DNA from: a virus
Strand: one strand, 5' to 3'
IMG/VR virus record: IMGVR_UViG_3300012944_000001
Coordinates: 47,915 to 111,914 of that record
DNA: 64,000 bases
Shown piece after piece: positions 26,367 to 36,699 of this stretch. Numbering within the stretch: the first letter of the stretch is position 1; every line of letters begins with the position of its first letter. The notes beneath the pieces are model-generated. The model was not told the origin of the DNA, did not search any database, and worked only from the letters and a program-made list of their open reading frames with translations. Position numbers and translations under genes: made by a program.

Positions 26367-27404
26367 ATGGCAGGATCAGCCATTACGGGCACACCGAATA
26401 TCTCTGGTGCTCCAACATCTTACCCTGGTGGTAGCTCAGCTCTTTCTCCAGCTATCCAGACCGTATGGTCAAAAGAAATTCTATTCCAAGCAATGCCGAT
26501 TCTAAGATTCGAGCAATTTGCTGTAAAGAAGACAGAGCTTGGTGTTACTCCAGGTCTTACAATTAACTTTATGCGTTACAACAACCTAGGACAAGCTAGC
26601 CAGCTTGTTGAAGGTATCCGTATGCAGACTGCTCCACTGACAGCTAGTCAGTTCAGCATTACTGTAGCTGAGCAGGGATTCGCTGTTGCTGTTTCTGAGC
26701 TTCTGCTAAACGCTTCCTTTGATGATGTTATGGCTTCTGCCTCACGTCTTCTAGGACGTAACATGGCTACCTATCTAGACGTATCTGCTCGTAATACTCT
26801 TCTACAGGCTTCTTCTCAGCTCTTCGGGTATGAGAAGGACACTGGTGCATTGAACAACCAGGTTTACTACAACACCGGTACTCCTGGTACAGGTAATGTT
26901 TCCATGACTGGAGACTTCAACCTAACTTCTCAGACAATCTACGACGCAGTAGAAACACTGGCAACAAAGAACGTACCCCGCCTAGGGGAGACATATGTCT
27001 GTTTTGTCCACCCTCACCAGAGCCGTTGGCTACGTAACGATCCTCAGTTCATTGAGATGACTAAGTATGCAGCCCCCGGTAACTTTATGCTAGGTGAAAT
27101 CGGGCGCCTAAATGACGTAGTCTTCATCGAGACTACTCAAGTTCGTAATGTTGTCGGTGGCGCTGGCGCCGGTTGGACAACAGATACAACAACTGGTGGT
27201 GTAACAACTGGTAATGGAAACGCTAACCGTTATGACTCTATCTTTATCGGAGACAATGCATTCGGTCATGCTATTTCTCTACCCGTTGAATTACGTGACG
27301 GCGGAATTCTTGACTTCGGAAGAGAGCACGCACTTGCGTGGTACGCTATCTGGGGACTTGGCCTGATTACTGATATTTCTGTAGTTATCGCCTCTACTAA
27401 CTAA
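26367..27404 (+). CDS. Major capsid protein (N4 gp56-like, HK97 fold)
   Basis: This 345-residue protein matches the N4 gp56/HK97-fold pattern: an N-terminal arm, an E-loop region (LTINFMRYNNLGQASQLVEG), helices around VSELLLNASFDDVMASASRL, and a P-domain end with HPHQSRWLRNDPQF. It builds the icosahedral shell. A TTATCG...CGATAA pairing upstream (about 26317-26355) may form a leader hairpin. Two stable hairpins follow the gene. Confidence 0.92.
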   Translation: MAGSAITGTPNISGAPTSYPGGSSALSPAIQTVWSKEILFQAMPILRFEQFAVKKTELGVTPGLTINFMRYNNLGQASQLVEGIRMQTAPLTASQFSITVAEQGFAVAVSELLLNASFDDVMASASRLLGRNMATYLDVSARNTLLQASSQLFGYEKDTGALNNQVYYNTGTPGTGNVSMTGDFNLTSQTIYDAVETLATKNVPRLGETYVCFVHPHQSRWLRNDPQFIEMTKYAAPGNFMLGEIGRLNDVVFIETTQVRNVVGGAGAGWTTDTTTGGVTTGNGNANRYDSIFIGDNAFGHAISLPVELRDGGILDFGREHALAWYAIWGLGLITDISVVIASTN

Positions 27405-27416
27405 TATTTACTTTAT

Positions 27417-27464
27417 GTCCGTTTAGGACACGCCCCTTCTCAGTGCCCCTTGCTGGGGAGGGGC
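27417..27464 (+). terminator. Double hairpin after the major capsid gene
   Basis: GTCC-GTTTA-GGAC is followed by GCCCCT...AGGGGC with an inner CCCC/GGGG. There is no T-run, so it may be an attenuator or mRNA stabiliser for the highly expressed capsid gene more than a full terminator. Confidence 0.4.
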
Positions 27465-27502
27465 TTCACACTAATACATGAGCTACAAAATTGGAGAATA
27501 GA

Positions 27503-27880
27503 ATGCCACCACGTAAAAGAGCCGGAGATCTTACCGGCATTGAGACTGAGCGTCTACAGAAGGAAAATGCCGCAGAGCTTAAGAAGCGCGCACAAGAAAT
27601 TTCCTTGATGGCTGAAGTTGAAGCTGAGATCAATGAAATTCCCATCGATTATTCAAACGGACCTATTACTTCTGTACAAACAGATGAACTGGACGTTGAT
27701 CAGGAAATTCAGCTAGATACGCCTACTCGTGTTATTGTTCCTAATACAACATTAGAGCAAGTTACTTTCGGTGCCGGAAAGCATTACACTTTTGAAGAAG
27801 GACGAAAGTATACTGTCTCTGTAGAATTAGCACGACACCTATCAAGTAAGGGCCTCCTTTGGGAGGGCGGATACCGCTAA
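27503..27880 (+). CDS. Hypothetical head protein
   Basis: ATG 27503 behind TTGGAGAA gives 125 residues; an in-frame TTG at 27491 is inside the ribosome site and rejected. It has a basic N-terminus, a helical segment, and a C-terminal domain (RVIVPNTTLEQVTFGAGKHY and later ELARHLSSKGL) of a type seen in small head-completion proteins. Function is inferred from place only. Confidence 0.65.
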   Translation: MPPRKRAGDLTGIETERLQKENAAELKKRAQEISLMAEVEAEINEIPIDYSNGPITSVQTDELDVDQEIQLDTPTRVIVPNTTLEQVTFGAGKHYTFEEGRKYTVSVELARHLSSKGLLWEGGYR

Positions 27881-27895
27881 GAAAAGGAATAATAC

Positions 27896-28348
27896 ATGTC
27901 AGGCAATCTAACGGATACTACGGATCGTGCCATCCTTAATTGGATAACTGGTACATCTTTGGGCGGATGGATACCTCCCACAACAGGTTATGTGGCTTTG
28001 CTGACGGTAGATCCTGGTACTACTTCTGCAAACCCCACAGATCCTCAAGTATCTGAATTAACAGAATTAGCTGCGGTTGGTTACTCCCGCCAAGCAGTTA
28101 CTTGGACAGCGGCAACTTCTCCAGTTAATGGAACAAGTCAGATTCAAAATAATAACTTAGTAACCTTTGGTCCTTTTACAGCATCTAATGGTTCAGGTAC
28201 TCCTACTACATATGGCGCTTTAGTTACTACAGCATCAGGTACTACAGGAGAAGTTATTTCAGTATGGGAATGGGACACACCTGTTCTTGCTGTTCAAACT
28301 CAATCCATTACTATTCCGATTGCCAATATCACTCTCACACAACAGTAG
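27896..28348 (+). CDS. Virion protein with fibre-head-like beta domain
   Basis: This 150-residue protein follows a pattern seen in small phage structural proteins: an N-terminal helix (AILNWITG), then YVALLTVDPGT, GYSRQAVTWTAA, VTFGPFTAS and YGALVTTASG strands. It may be a decoration or tail-tip protein. It lies between capsid and connector genes. Confidence 0.7.
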   Translation: MSGNLTDTTDRAILNWITGTSLGGWIPPTTGYVALLTVDPGTTSANPTDPQVSELTELAAVGYSRQAVTWTAATSPVNGTSQIQNNNLVTFGPFTASNGSGTPTTYGALVTTASGTTGEVISVWEWDTPVLAVQTQSITIPIANITLTQQ

Positions 28349-28354
28349 GTCTCT

Positions 28355-29179
28355 ATGGCATTTACCGTGCAGGATATTATTAACAGAGTCCGAATAGAGT
28401 TAGGGGATACTGGCGCACCTTTCTCCGACACCTTTCTTGGTACAGGAATGCTTTCTACCTATGACTTAACTGAGTTCAATATATGGAATGAAACAGTGAC
28501 GTGGATTAGAAATCAATCCCCTGTTCTTCTTGTAAAAAATACTGACTATACCATGAACTACCAAGAAGGACGTATATTTCTTACAGGAATTCCTTCACCT
28601 CTCCCACAAGGAGATACCTTGGTAGTATCTGGCCAAGCCAGCGGTATGTTCTCTGATGAAGAATTAGGATCATTTGTTAACGATGCCGTTCTTCAACATG
28701 CACATGGAAGAACAGTAAAAACTAGATTCAAAGATTCTAATGGCTTCATAAAGTATGTAACAGTACCTATGGATCTATCAAATCTTCCTGACGTAGAAGG
28801 TACCTTAGTTGCTTTGAGAGCAACAATTGATGCGCTATGGTCTCTAGCAACAGATGCAAGTACTGATATTGATATTTCCAGCGCAGACGGAACTTCTGTT
28901 CCTCGTAGTCAGCGTTACCATCAGTTGCGTGAGCAGATTGATGGTATGACCGATAGATACAATCAGTTATGCGCTATGATGAATATTGGACTTAATGCTA
29001 TTGAAATGTCCAAGATAAGAAGAGTATCTAAGACTACCAACCGTCTTGTTCCGATCTTTGAGGACAGAGAATACGACGACTACGAATTACCACGTCGCCA
29101 GTTGCCTCCAATTGATAATCGTGATGAAGACGAATCCAACCTGCAATCTCCTGTCTTTGGTGGAATGTGGGGACTATAA
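28355..29179 (+). CDS. Head-tail connector / neck protein
   Basis: This 274-residue protein begins MAFTVQDIINRVRIELGDTG, the helical opening typical of head-completion adaptors. It has beta strands to about residue 95 and a helical remainder. Its place after the capsid and before the tail genes supports a neck role. AGGTCTCT precedes the ATG. Confidence 0.75.
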   Translation: MAFTVQDIINRVRIELGDTGAPFSDTFLGTGMLSTYDLTEFNIWNETVTWIRNQSPVLLVKNTDYTMNYQEGRIFLTGIPSPLPQGDTLVVSGQASGMFSDEELGSFVNDAVLQHAHGRTVKTRFKDSNGFIKYVTVPMDLSNLPDVEGTLVALRATIDALWSLATDASTDIDISSADGTSVPRSQRYHQLREQIDGMTDRYNQLCAMMNIGLNAIEMSKIRRVSKTTNRLVPIFEDREYDDYELPRRQLPPIDNRDEDESNLQSPVFGGMWGL

Positions 29180-29215
29180 ATTGATGAAGACCCTTATAGA
29201 CAAGGATGTATCCCT

Positions 29216-29971
29216 ATGGGAAGAATAGGTTGGAAAGGTGGACGCTTTTCCGTAGACTTTGAAACATCCGAAATCTATAAGGGTCTTCGTGATTGGCAGC
29301 GATGGACTGGAGATAATGTTTATTATTTCAGATTCGCCTATGATCAATCCAGCGTAGATCCTGTATATGGAGAAGCGGACTCCCCTATGGGACGAGTTTA
29401 CTTTGGCCCTAATTTGATTCCCGCTCTTCACGTTATCCATATTGAAGGAGATAACGATAATACAGAAGACGGTTTTTACTACAATGATCGTGCACATATA
29501 ACATTGTCTTTTGATCAACTAAAACGTACTGGCCTAGATCGCATGGATTTGAATACGCAGAATTACTTAAAAGACAGATTTATATATGATACTAAAGTAT
29601 TTCGTGTAACAAGTGTTCAGATTCTAGGACAGATTCAACAAAAAGATATAATTGTATCAATTGATGCTACTCAGGTAAAGCCTGATGAAATGGTCAATGA
29701 TCTTCAATTTGCTCAATATGTATCTCCCAATGACAAGCAGTTCTCTCAGAGATTCAGTCTTAACGACGCAGTCTACGATCCTTACGTCAGTGGTCAAGGT
29801 ATGTATCCTTTGAACTACTCTCACGCTTCTCCCGCTGGTGCTATGAGTAAAGCACTACAGCAAGTATCACCTTCTCTCCGCAGTACTGTATATGCTCCAC
29901 CAATTATCTTGGTATATGGAGAAGGTTTTTATGGTGAAGGAGGTTATGGTGGCGGCCCCATTACATCTTAG
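29216..29971 (+). CDS. Hypothetical neck or head-tail protein
   Basis: This 251-residue protein has aromatic and acidic N-terminal strands and a glycine/tyrosine-rich tail (VYGEGFYGEGGYGGGPITS). The tail resembles that of the tail-fibre gene at 49583 (FGFGDGGYGGSP). It likely belongs to the neck. No family is certain. Confidence 0.65.
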   Translation: MGRIGWKGGRFSVDFETSEIYKGLRDWQRWTGDNVYYFRFAYDQSSVDPVYGEADSPMGRVYFGPNLIPALHVIHIEGDNDNTEDGFYYNDRAHITLSFDQLKRTGLDRMDLNTQNYLKDRFIYDTKVFRVTSVQILGQIQQKDIIVSIDATQVKPDEMVNDLQFAQYVSPNDKQFSQRFSLNDAVYDPYVSGQGMYPLNYSHASPAGAMSKALQQVSPSLRSTVYAPPIILVYGEGFYGEGGYGGGPITS

Positions 29972-29983
29972 AAAAGGTATCTT

Positions 29984-32170
29984 ATGGCACTAGTACTACC
30001 TGTTCGCGGACAAGCGGATTGGGATATAGCCAATAACAACGCTTTGATATATCTTCAAAGTGCTATTAACGTTGCCTCCTCTCAAATTAATGGAGTAACA
30101 GTATCTGGTACTCCAAATGTTGATGACGTAATAAAAGCTACCAGCTCTGTTACAGCGCATTGGGCCCCAGGAGGCGGAGCTGTTGGCGCCTTACTCGCAG
30201 CTAATAATTTATCTGATCTGCAAAGTGCTCCTACAGCTCGAACCAATCTTGGCCTAGGAACAGCCGCTACGGCCTCTTCTAGCGCCTTTGACGCAGCGGG
30301 GGCAGCAACCACCGCACAAACAAATGCAGGCTCTTACACGGACGCACAGATAGCTTCTGAGGTTACACGTGCTAATGCCGCTTATCTGGTCAAGGCAAGT
30401 AATTTAGCTGATTTAACAAATGCGGCAACCGCTAGAACTAACCTTGGATTAGGTACCGCTGCTACTCAAGCCAGCTCAGCATTTGATGCTGCTGGTGCTG
30501 CTACAACAGCTCAAGCAAATGCTATAGCTGATGCTATTACTAAGTACATGCCTCTTCGTGCTGACATATTTGATGTTACTAAATATGGCGCTAAGGGAGA
30601 TGGACAATTCATTATTGATGGAGCTATTACTTCTGGACAAGCAGATCTTACATCTACCTCGGGAAAATTTGTTTCTGGGGATGTGGGTAAGTATATATTA
30701 ATTAAAGGCGCTGCTAACTCTACAGTAACCTCTCTAGTGGCCCAGATTATTACTTTTGTAAATTCTAACCATGTAGTAATTAATACAAATGCTGTAACAA
30801 CAGTAACGAATGCTCTAGTGTTGTGGGCAACAAATGATACTGTTGCTATTCAGACAGCTATTAATGCTGCAACGGTATATGCCGCTGCTCATGGAACAGC
30901 CACAGTATTCTTTCCTACAGGTTCCGGATATTTCTACGGTATTGCTGGATCACTAGACACTACACATTCTGGAAACTCTCAACTATATCTAGCTCCTGTA
31001 GTTACTACAGCTAACAAATCCAATCTGATATTTCTAGGAGTAGGTAATGGCTCTGTTCTACAGCACTGGCTACAGAAAACTCCGCAACTAAGCGGAAGTA
31101 CTTTAGTATCCTTTGGCTTGTATGCAAACTCTACCGTTCAGAATAGTGATATAACTGCCCACGGAAATGCCTGTGTAATTGGCGGTCCAGCTCAACCTAG
31201 TGGTTATGGAACTTCTTCACTTCTGTTCAGCAATATGGGTGTGACGTTCAAGGATATATCTATTCTTGTTCCTCATAGTATGGGGGGCCTAAGTTATTCC
31301 GCTGGAGATATGTCAGGAGTTTCTAATTGTTGTTTATTTGATTTCGCTTACGGAACAGCAGGAGTAGTTCCTGACGGAGATTATGTCAATCCTAATCTCT
31401 TTGCCGCCGGACTATCTATTGGATGGTTGATGCCTGCCAATGGAAATAATGATTTGTGCACCGTAAGAAATGTCACTTGTCATGGTGGTTTTGTATTTGC
31501 TTTCTTTATGACAGAACATGCTGTAATTGATAGTATGAGAATTCTTTACTCTTGGTCCGCTTTATGTCCTATAAGTACATACTTTGGATCAGTAGGAGCT
31601 TCCCATGCTATGTGGGTAAATCAACTATCCGCAGAAGGCTGTGTCAACGAAGTGAATATCTTTGGTGCTGGGGTATCTGGTATAGGTCCGTTCCTAAATA
31701 TCGATCAATTGGATACTGAACATAGTAATATTACTTTTACAGATAGAAATTCCGGAACAGCTTTAGCTGCCGCATTAGGTACAGTAAGACTTGTGGGATT
31801 ATATACACCTTCCAATGTTACGGTTACAGCGCCTACTGGTCTAAAGATTATTGATGGACAAAGAGCTTATCCTTCTAAAACTGTAACTGCTAATTATAAT
31901 GTATCGGTTATTGATGAGACTATTTACGCAGATGCCACCGCTGGAGCAATAAATATTAATTTAACTAGTGCGCAATGGACACCTAACACTTATACAATAG
32001 TAAAGACAGATTCCAGTGCCAACCATGTAAATGTAATAGCCCAGGGCGGACAAACTATTATAGGTACTATAGGTTTGGGCACAGGTACAGCAGCATTGAC
32101 TAGTCAATATCAGAAAATAAAAGTGGCACCACAAGGCGGTATAAATACTAATTGGTACGAAGTACTATAA
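29984..32170 (+). CDS. Beta-helix fibre or tailspike protein 1
   Basis: This 728-residue protein has three parts. A short N-terminal module (about 1-45, VLPVRGQADWDIANNNALIY) is shared with the next gene. Two ARTNLGLGTAAT fibre repeats lie at about 90-170. A pectate-lyase-like right-handed beta-helix opens FDVTKYGAKGDG near residue 195. Such spikes bind or cleave surface polysaccharide. The N-terminal module is presumably the virion anchor. Placement before the sheath gene suggests attachment near neck or head. Confidence 0.82.
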   Translation: MALVLPVRGQADWDIANNNALIYLQSAINVASSQINGVTVSGTPNVDDVIKATSSVTAHWAPGGGAVGALLAANNLSDLQSAPTARTNLGLGTAATASSSAFDAAGAATTAQTNAGSYTDAQIASEVTRANAAYLVKASNLADLTNAATARTNLGLGTAATQASSAFDAAGAATTAQANAIADAITKYMPLRADIFDVTKYGAKGDGQFIIDGAITSGQADLTSTSGKFVSGDVGKYILIKGAANSTVTSLVAQIITFVNSNHVVINTNAVTTVTNALVLWATNDTVAIQTAINAATVYAAAHGTATVFFPTGSGYFYGIAGSLDTTHSGNSQLYLAPVVTTANKSNLIFLGVGNGSVLQHWLQKTPQLSGSTLVSFGLYANSTVQNSDITAHGNACVIGGPAQPSGYGTSSLLFSNMGVTFKDISILVPHSMGGLSYSAGDMSGVSNCCLFDFAYGTAGVVPDGDYVNPNLFAAGLSIGWLMPANGNNDLCTVRNVTCHGGFVFAFFMTEHAVIDSMRILYSWSALCPISTYFGSVGASHAMWVNQLSAEGCVNEVNIFGAGVSGIGPFLNIDQLDTEHSNITFTDRNSGTALAAALGTVRLVGLYTPSNVTVTAPTGLKIIDGQRAYPSKTVTANYNVSVIDETIYADATAGAININLTSAQWTPNTYTIVKTDSSANHVNVIAQGGQTIIGTIGLGTGTAALTSQYQKIKVAPQGGINTNWYEVL

Positions 32171-32185
32171 GGATAGGAAAACAAT

Positions 32186-34105
32186 ATGACTTTTACTCCC
32201 ATTGTTAAAGGAACACCTAATTGGGATGTTCCTTTAAACAGTGCGCTAACTTCGTTAGAAAATGAAATAACCGCTGGTGCTTCTGTTATCAATGGTGTAA
32301 CAGTAACTAATACACCTGTTACTAACAATATTCTTACCGCAACAGGCCCTACTACTGCCGCCTGGACTACTACTCCTTTTCCTTCTTCCGCAGTAGTTCA
32401 AGTACCAGCTCCTACAGGAGTAGCCGCCACAGATCAAACAAACATTAATAATGCCATAGCTACTCTTCCTTCTGGGGGAGGAATAGTACAACTACAAGCA
32501 GGTACCTACGTAGTGCCCGCACCCGGATCCGCCTCTAGTGGTTGTGTAAACATGTCAGTCAATAATTCAGTATTGGCAGGCATGGGCATGGGAGTAACTA
32601 CTATCAAACTGGCGGCAGGGTCTACCGGAGTTACTGGAATTGCCAGAACACCTTCTGCTGTAGCCAATTCTAAAATTACATTTAAAGATTTTACTATCGA
32701 TGGAAACGCAGCCAACCAAACAGGCACACCTGTTATTGTAGGTTTTTTCTGTGGAGTAACGCCCAATAGTACTGCGACTGATACAGACATAGCCGTAATT
32801 CGTGTAGAGATTATGAACTGTACTGGTTATGGTTTTGATCCACATGAAAGAACAACACGCCTATATATGCTTGGATGTATATCACATAATAATGGTACTG
32901 ATGGTGCCCATGATGGTTTCACTTTAGATGCTTGTTATGATTCTCAGATCATAGGGTGTGTAAGTTACTCTAATGGACGTCATGGCTTTAATTTAGTTAC
33001 TGCCTCTAACTCAGTACAATTAATAGGTTGTGAATCCTATAGCAATTCTGGTGCAGGAATAGTATTACAGAATGGTTCCAAAAATACTATTATTACTAGT
33101 TGCAAAGTACGTAATAATACTTTAGAGGGAATTCTTATTAATGGATTACCACAATCGGGGCAGCAAGATAATACTCCTGGTGCCAGCAATTCTGTAAAAT
33201 CTAATGAGATTTTACTATCAGGTACTCACGGTATTCACATAGTTGGTGGAAGTTATAATCATATCTCCGGAAATACTGTAAGAGATTCTTCTCAAACTAC
33301 TACTAATACTTCTAATCAAATTTATTTAGATGAATCTGGAACAACATATTCTACATATAATACTGTTACAGACAATGATCTAAACGTAAGCGGTGTTACG
33401 AATGCTCCTAAATACGGTATATTTGAGAAGACAGTCAATGAAGATTTTAATTTCGTATTTGGTAACAGAAGTCTAGGCGCTGTAACTTCGCAAATCTTGT
33501 TGGCAGGAACCACATCTGTACGCCTTGCCGCACACAACGGAGTCAATGAGCACCCTGTTACTACTCCTTATGTGCAAGATATTCCTTCCATGCACGGATT
33601 ACTTGAATGGCCTTTTGCTACTTCACAAGCTGGAGGTAGCAGCACTTTAAGTAAGGGACAGATAACTTTACAACGTATAACATCGCAAACTGGTGGAACT
33701 ATATCTAATGTAGCATTCAACGTAGTTACTGCCGCAGCCGGATTAGCTACTAGTTTTATAGGAATTTATAGTGCTGACGGACAAACATTACTAGCACAGT
33801 CTGCTGATTTTTCTAGCACAGTTGGGACAAGCACCGGTTCTTTCACTATCCCGCTTACTGCTTCTTTTGTACTAAGTCCTGGCCAAGTTGTTCTTGTAGG
33901 AATACTTGTAGGAAATGCAACCACTACAGCCTTCGGGCCAGCGAGAGCAGCCACAGGTGCTAATACTAAGAACTACGGACTTACTACAGCTTCTCCATTG
34001 ATGACTTCTACCTTCGGTACCACTTTGACCGCACTGCCTTCTACAATAACTTTGGCATCTACAAGCGGTACCGGTGCTGTTGACTTCTGGTTCGGGCTTA
34101 AATAA
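32186..34105 (+). CDS. Beta-helix fibre or tailspike protein 2
   Basis: This 639-residue protein starts with the same anchor pattern (FTPIVKGTPNWDVPLNSALT). It continues into a right-handed beta-helix with repeated N-rich turns (YSNGRHGFNLVTASNSVQLI) and ends in a beta-sandwich domain (about 480-639). The GYGFDPHERTTRLY segment is typical of parallel beta-helix CASH domains. It probably recognises a different glycan from spike 1. Catalysis cannot be assigned. Confidence 0.82.
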   Translation: MTFTPIVKGTPNWDVPLNSALTSLENEITAGASVINGVTVTNTPVTNNILTATGPTTAAWTTTPFPSSAVVQVPAPTGVAATDQTNINNAIATLPSGGGIVQLQAGTYVVPAPGSASSGCVNMSVNNSVLAGMGMGVTTIKLAAGSTGVTGIARTPSAVANSKITFKDFTIDGNAANQTGTPVIVGFFCGVTPNSTATDTDIAVIRVEIMNCTGYGFDPHERTTRLYMLGCISHNNGTDGAHDGFTLDACYDSQIIGCVSYSNGRHGFNLVTASNSVQLIGCESYSNSGAGIVLQNGSKNTIITSCKVRNNTLEGILINGLPQSGQQDNTPGASNSVKSNEILLSGTHGIHIVGGSYNHISGNTVRDSSQTTTNTSNQIYLDESGTTYSTYNTVTDNDLNVSGVTNAPKYGIFEKTVNEDFNFVFGNRSLGAVTSQILLAGTTSVRLAAHNGVNEHPVTTPYVQDIPSMHGLLEWPFATSQAGGSSTLSKGQITLQRITSQTGGTISNVAFNVVTAAAGLATSFIGIYSADGQTLLAQSADFSSTVGTSTGSFTIPLTASFVLSPGQVVLVGILVGNATTTAFGPARAATGANTKNYGLTTASPLMTSTFGTTLTALPSTITLASTSGTGAVDFWFGLK

Positions 34106-34129
34106 TACATATTAATGTAGGGGTTGTGC

Positions 34130-34750
34130 ATGTTTATCTTTAATGAAGACAGAGCCATGAAGAATAAGTTTTCTAATTTGGTTGTACAAGATGTAAATGC
34201 TCCAGATATGGGATCACCTGTGCAAGTCATATGGTTGGACGCTGATGTAGAACTTACTAATCTGACCTATCCTTCTATCATTGTTGCTAATACTGGATTA
34301 TCGTTTGCCGAGGATAGAGCTCATTCAGGCTGGTTTCAACTTCCTTATACTCCTGAAAATTTTGATCAATGGATAAGTGATAGTACAGAAGATGTAACGC
34401 AAAGTCCTTATTGGGCTTTCACACCTATACCGTATAATATTGATTATCAAATAGAAATATTAGCAAGAAACAATAAACACTCTACTTTCCTTTCTGCCAT
34501 ACTATCTGGTCCAGACTTTCTTAGTGTGCGTCATGGGTATCTAGCTATTCCAGAAGATGGCACAGTACGTAGACTAGATCTTATGTCTGGGCCAGAAAGA
34601 CAAAGTACGCATGATACGGACGGGAAGAGAATTTTCCACACAATTTATACGGTAAGAGTTTCTACGGAACTATTGCCTGTCGAGATTGATGCCTATTCAA
34701 AGGTTACGAAAGTTGTGGATACTATTACTGTTCTTCCACCTGTAATATAG
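34130..34750 (+). CDS. Probable tail terminator / tail completion protein
   Basis: The ATG at 34130 is preferred (206 residues); an upstream TTG and the ATG at 34157 are alternatives. It is a mixed alpha/beta protein located right before the sheath gene, where tail terminators lie in many myoviruses. The assignment rests on position and size. Confidence 0.6.
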   Translation: MFIFNEDRAMKNKFSNLVVQDVNAPDMGSPVQVIWLDADVELTNLTYPSIIVANTGLSFAEDRAHSGWFQLPYTPENFDQWISDSTEDVTQSPYWAFTPIPYNIDYQIEILARNNKHSTFLSAILSGPDFLSVRHGYLAIPEDGTVRRLDLMSGPERQSTHDTDGKRIFHTIYTVRVSTELLPVEIDAYSKVTKVVDTITVLPPVI

Positions 34751-34784
34751 CTATCCATAATTATCAATTAGCTAGGAGATATTA

Positions 34785-36686
34785 ATGACTTATCAGCGTC
34801 CTGGTGTATATGTAAATACATCCTTGACTCCGCTGTCTACAGGAACAGTAAATCCTGGACAGTCAACGGCTGCTTTTGTAGGTGTCCATACTCAGGGACC
34901 AACACAGCCAACCCTTATTAAAAGTTGGAATGACTTCTTAAACATCTATGGTGGTTTCGGCACAGCCGCAAACTATTTACCTTTTGCTGTTTGGCAGTAT
35001 TTCAATAACAACGGTAATCAGTGTTATGTAGTAAGAGCAGCCGCATCAGATGCTGTGACAGCCACACAGACGCTCAATGACCGTGAAGTAGGTACTGGAG
35101 GTATTCTTCCTCCCACAGGCGTTTCAGCTACTCCTGCGGGTACTGTAACTCCTTCCTACACATATGAGTACACAGTAACTGCGGTAAATGCCAGCGGGGA
35201 AACAAACGGTGGAGTACCAGCAACAGCGGTCGCCAACCAAGTACTGACAAGCTCTAACCATGTAACCGTTGGTTGGACTGCCGTTACCGCTGCTACGGGT
35301 TATAAAATCTATCGTCGTAACTTGACAACTGGCGGTGTACTAGCTACTCCCCTATTACTAAGTGCTGTGTCTGGCCAATCTACTGTTACCTTTACGGATG
35401 ATGGTAGTTTTACACCAATGACTAGCATTCCTTTATACAACACAACTGGTACAGCGGTACCTATCTTAAAAATTAGTTGTGTGTCTGTAGGTGTCTGGGG
35501 TAACAGTGTTTATATAGATATCACAGATAGCGTAACGGGTAATGGTAGATTTAATCTAACAGTTCGTTACGGCGGAACTGCCGATTCTAATATCGTTGAA
35601 CGATTCTTAGATATAACAATGAATCGTACAGATCAACGTTACGCAGTGTCTATGCTTAACTCCACCTTGCTGGGTTCAAAGTATATTCAAGCTGTGGATT
35701 TGGGCGCATACACTACATGGAATACTGCTATTACTCCAAAGACACAAAGTCCCATTGCTCTTGCTAGCGGTTCTGATGGTTCAGCTACACCAAGTCTTCT
35801 TACTGCTACACAGACACTTTCTACAATTCAGGGAAATCTAGATCTAAATCTACCTGCCGTTACTGATACTACAATTCTTAATCCTATTCTTGCCTGGACT
35901 GAGGCACAGCCAAATATCTTTACAGTCGTAGATGTTCCAAGAGCTCTTATAGGAGCCGATGGTGTTACTCCAAATGAAGCAGCTACAGTAAATGAATACT
36001 TAGCTATGGTATTAGGCAACTCACAGATTACGCCTTCCGCTGCGGTATCTCTATATGGTCCTTGGGTACAAGTACCAGATCCTATCTCTGCTACTCCGGG
36101 AGCCACAAGAGTTCTTCCGCCAGGAGGAGCTGTACTAGGTCTGTACTCTCAGACAGACGGTTTGTACGGTGTACAGAAGTCTCCTGCCGGGGTAACTATT
36201 CCTCTACAACGAGTAGCGGGAACAGAGTTAGCTTTCCAGAATAGTAATCTGGATACTCTTAACTCTAATGGTGTGAATGTTATCCGTAATGTTTCTTCTT
36301 ATGGATTCTGCGTAATGGGTGCCAGAACACTTCTTACTAACTTGCCTAGTCGTTATGTCTCTATTGAACGTACGCTGATGAATGTTCAATTCACCCTTAC
36401 AGGGCTTACTCAGTTTGCAGTATTCGAGAATAACAATCCAACATTGTGGGCTACACTTAGTGCAGTAGTAAGTCAGTACCTACAGGGAATTTGGCAGCAA
36501 GGGGTTCTGCAAGGAGATACAGCCGAGCAAGCTTACTTTGTAGAGTGTGACTCTGGTAATAACACACCAACTTCCATTGCCGCTGGAGAGGTTCACGTAC
36601 AGGTTGGTCTAGCTCTTAATAGCCCTGCTGAGTTCGTAGTAATCGATATCAACCAGATGGCTGCTTCTACTACAACTACAGCCTAA
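34785..36686 (+). CDS. Tail sheath protein
   Basis: This 633-residue protein opens with the sheath signature MTYQRPGVYVNTSLTPL and then TAAFVGVHTQGPTQPTLI. The C-terminal domain with RTLLTNLPSRYVSIERTLMN and VEVQVGLALNSPAEFVVIDI-like strands forms the contractile core. An inserted fibronectin-type III-like domain (about 105-215, with TYEYTVTAVNASGETNGG) likely projects outward. It contracts to drive the tube through the envelope. AGGAG precedes the ATG. Confidence 0.95.
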   Translation: MTYQRPGVYVNTSLTPLSTGTVNPGQSTAAFVGVHTQGPTQPTLIKSWNDFLNIYGGFGTAANYLPFAVWQYFNNNGNQCYVVRAAASDAVTATQTLNDREVGTGGILPPTGVSATPAGTVTPSYTYEYTVTAVNASGETNGGVPATAVANQVLTSSNHVTVGWTAVTAATGYKIYRRNLTTGGVLATPLLLSAVSGQSTVTFTDDGSFTPMTSIPLYNTTGTAVPILKISCVSVGVWGNSVYIDITDSVTGNGRFNLTVRYGGTADSNIVERFLDITMNRTDQRYAVSMLNSTLLGSKYIQAVDLGAYTTWNTAITPKTQSPIALASGSDGSATPSLLTATQTLSTIQGNLDLNLPAVTDTTILNPILAWTEAQPNIFTVVDVPRALIGADGVTPNEAATVNEYLAMVLGNSQITPSAAVSLYGPWVQVPDPISATPGATRVLPPGGAVLGLYSQTDGLYGVQKSPAGVTIPLQRVAGTELAFQNSNLDTLNSNGVNVIRNVSSYGFCVMGARTLLTNLPSRYVSIERTLMNVQFTLTGLTQFAVFENNNPTLWATLSAVVSQYLQGIWQQGVLQGDTAEQAYFVECDSGNNTPTSIAAGEVHVQVGLALNSPAEFVVIDINQMAASTTTTA

Positions 36687-36699
36687 GGAGATTAACTAA

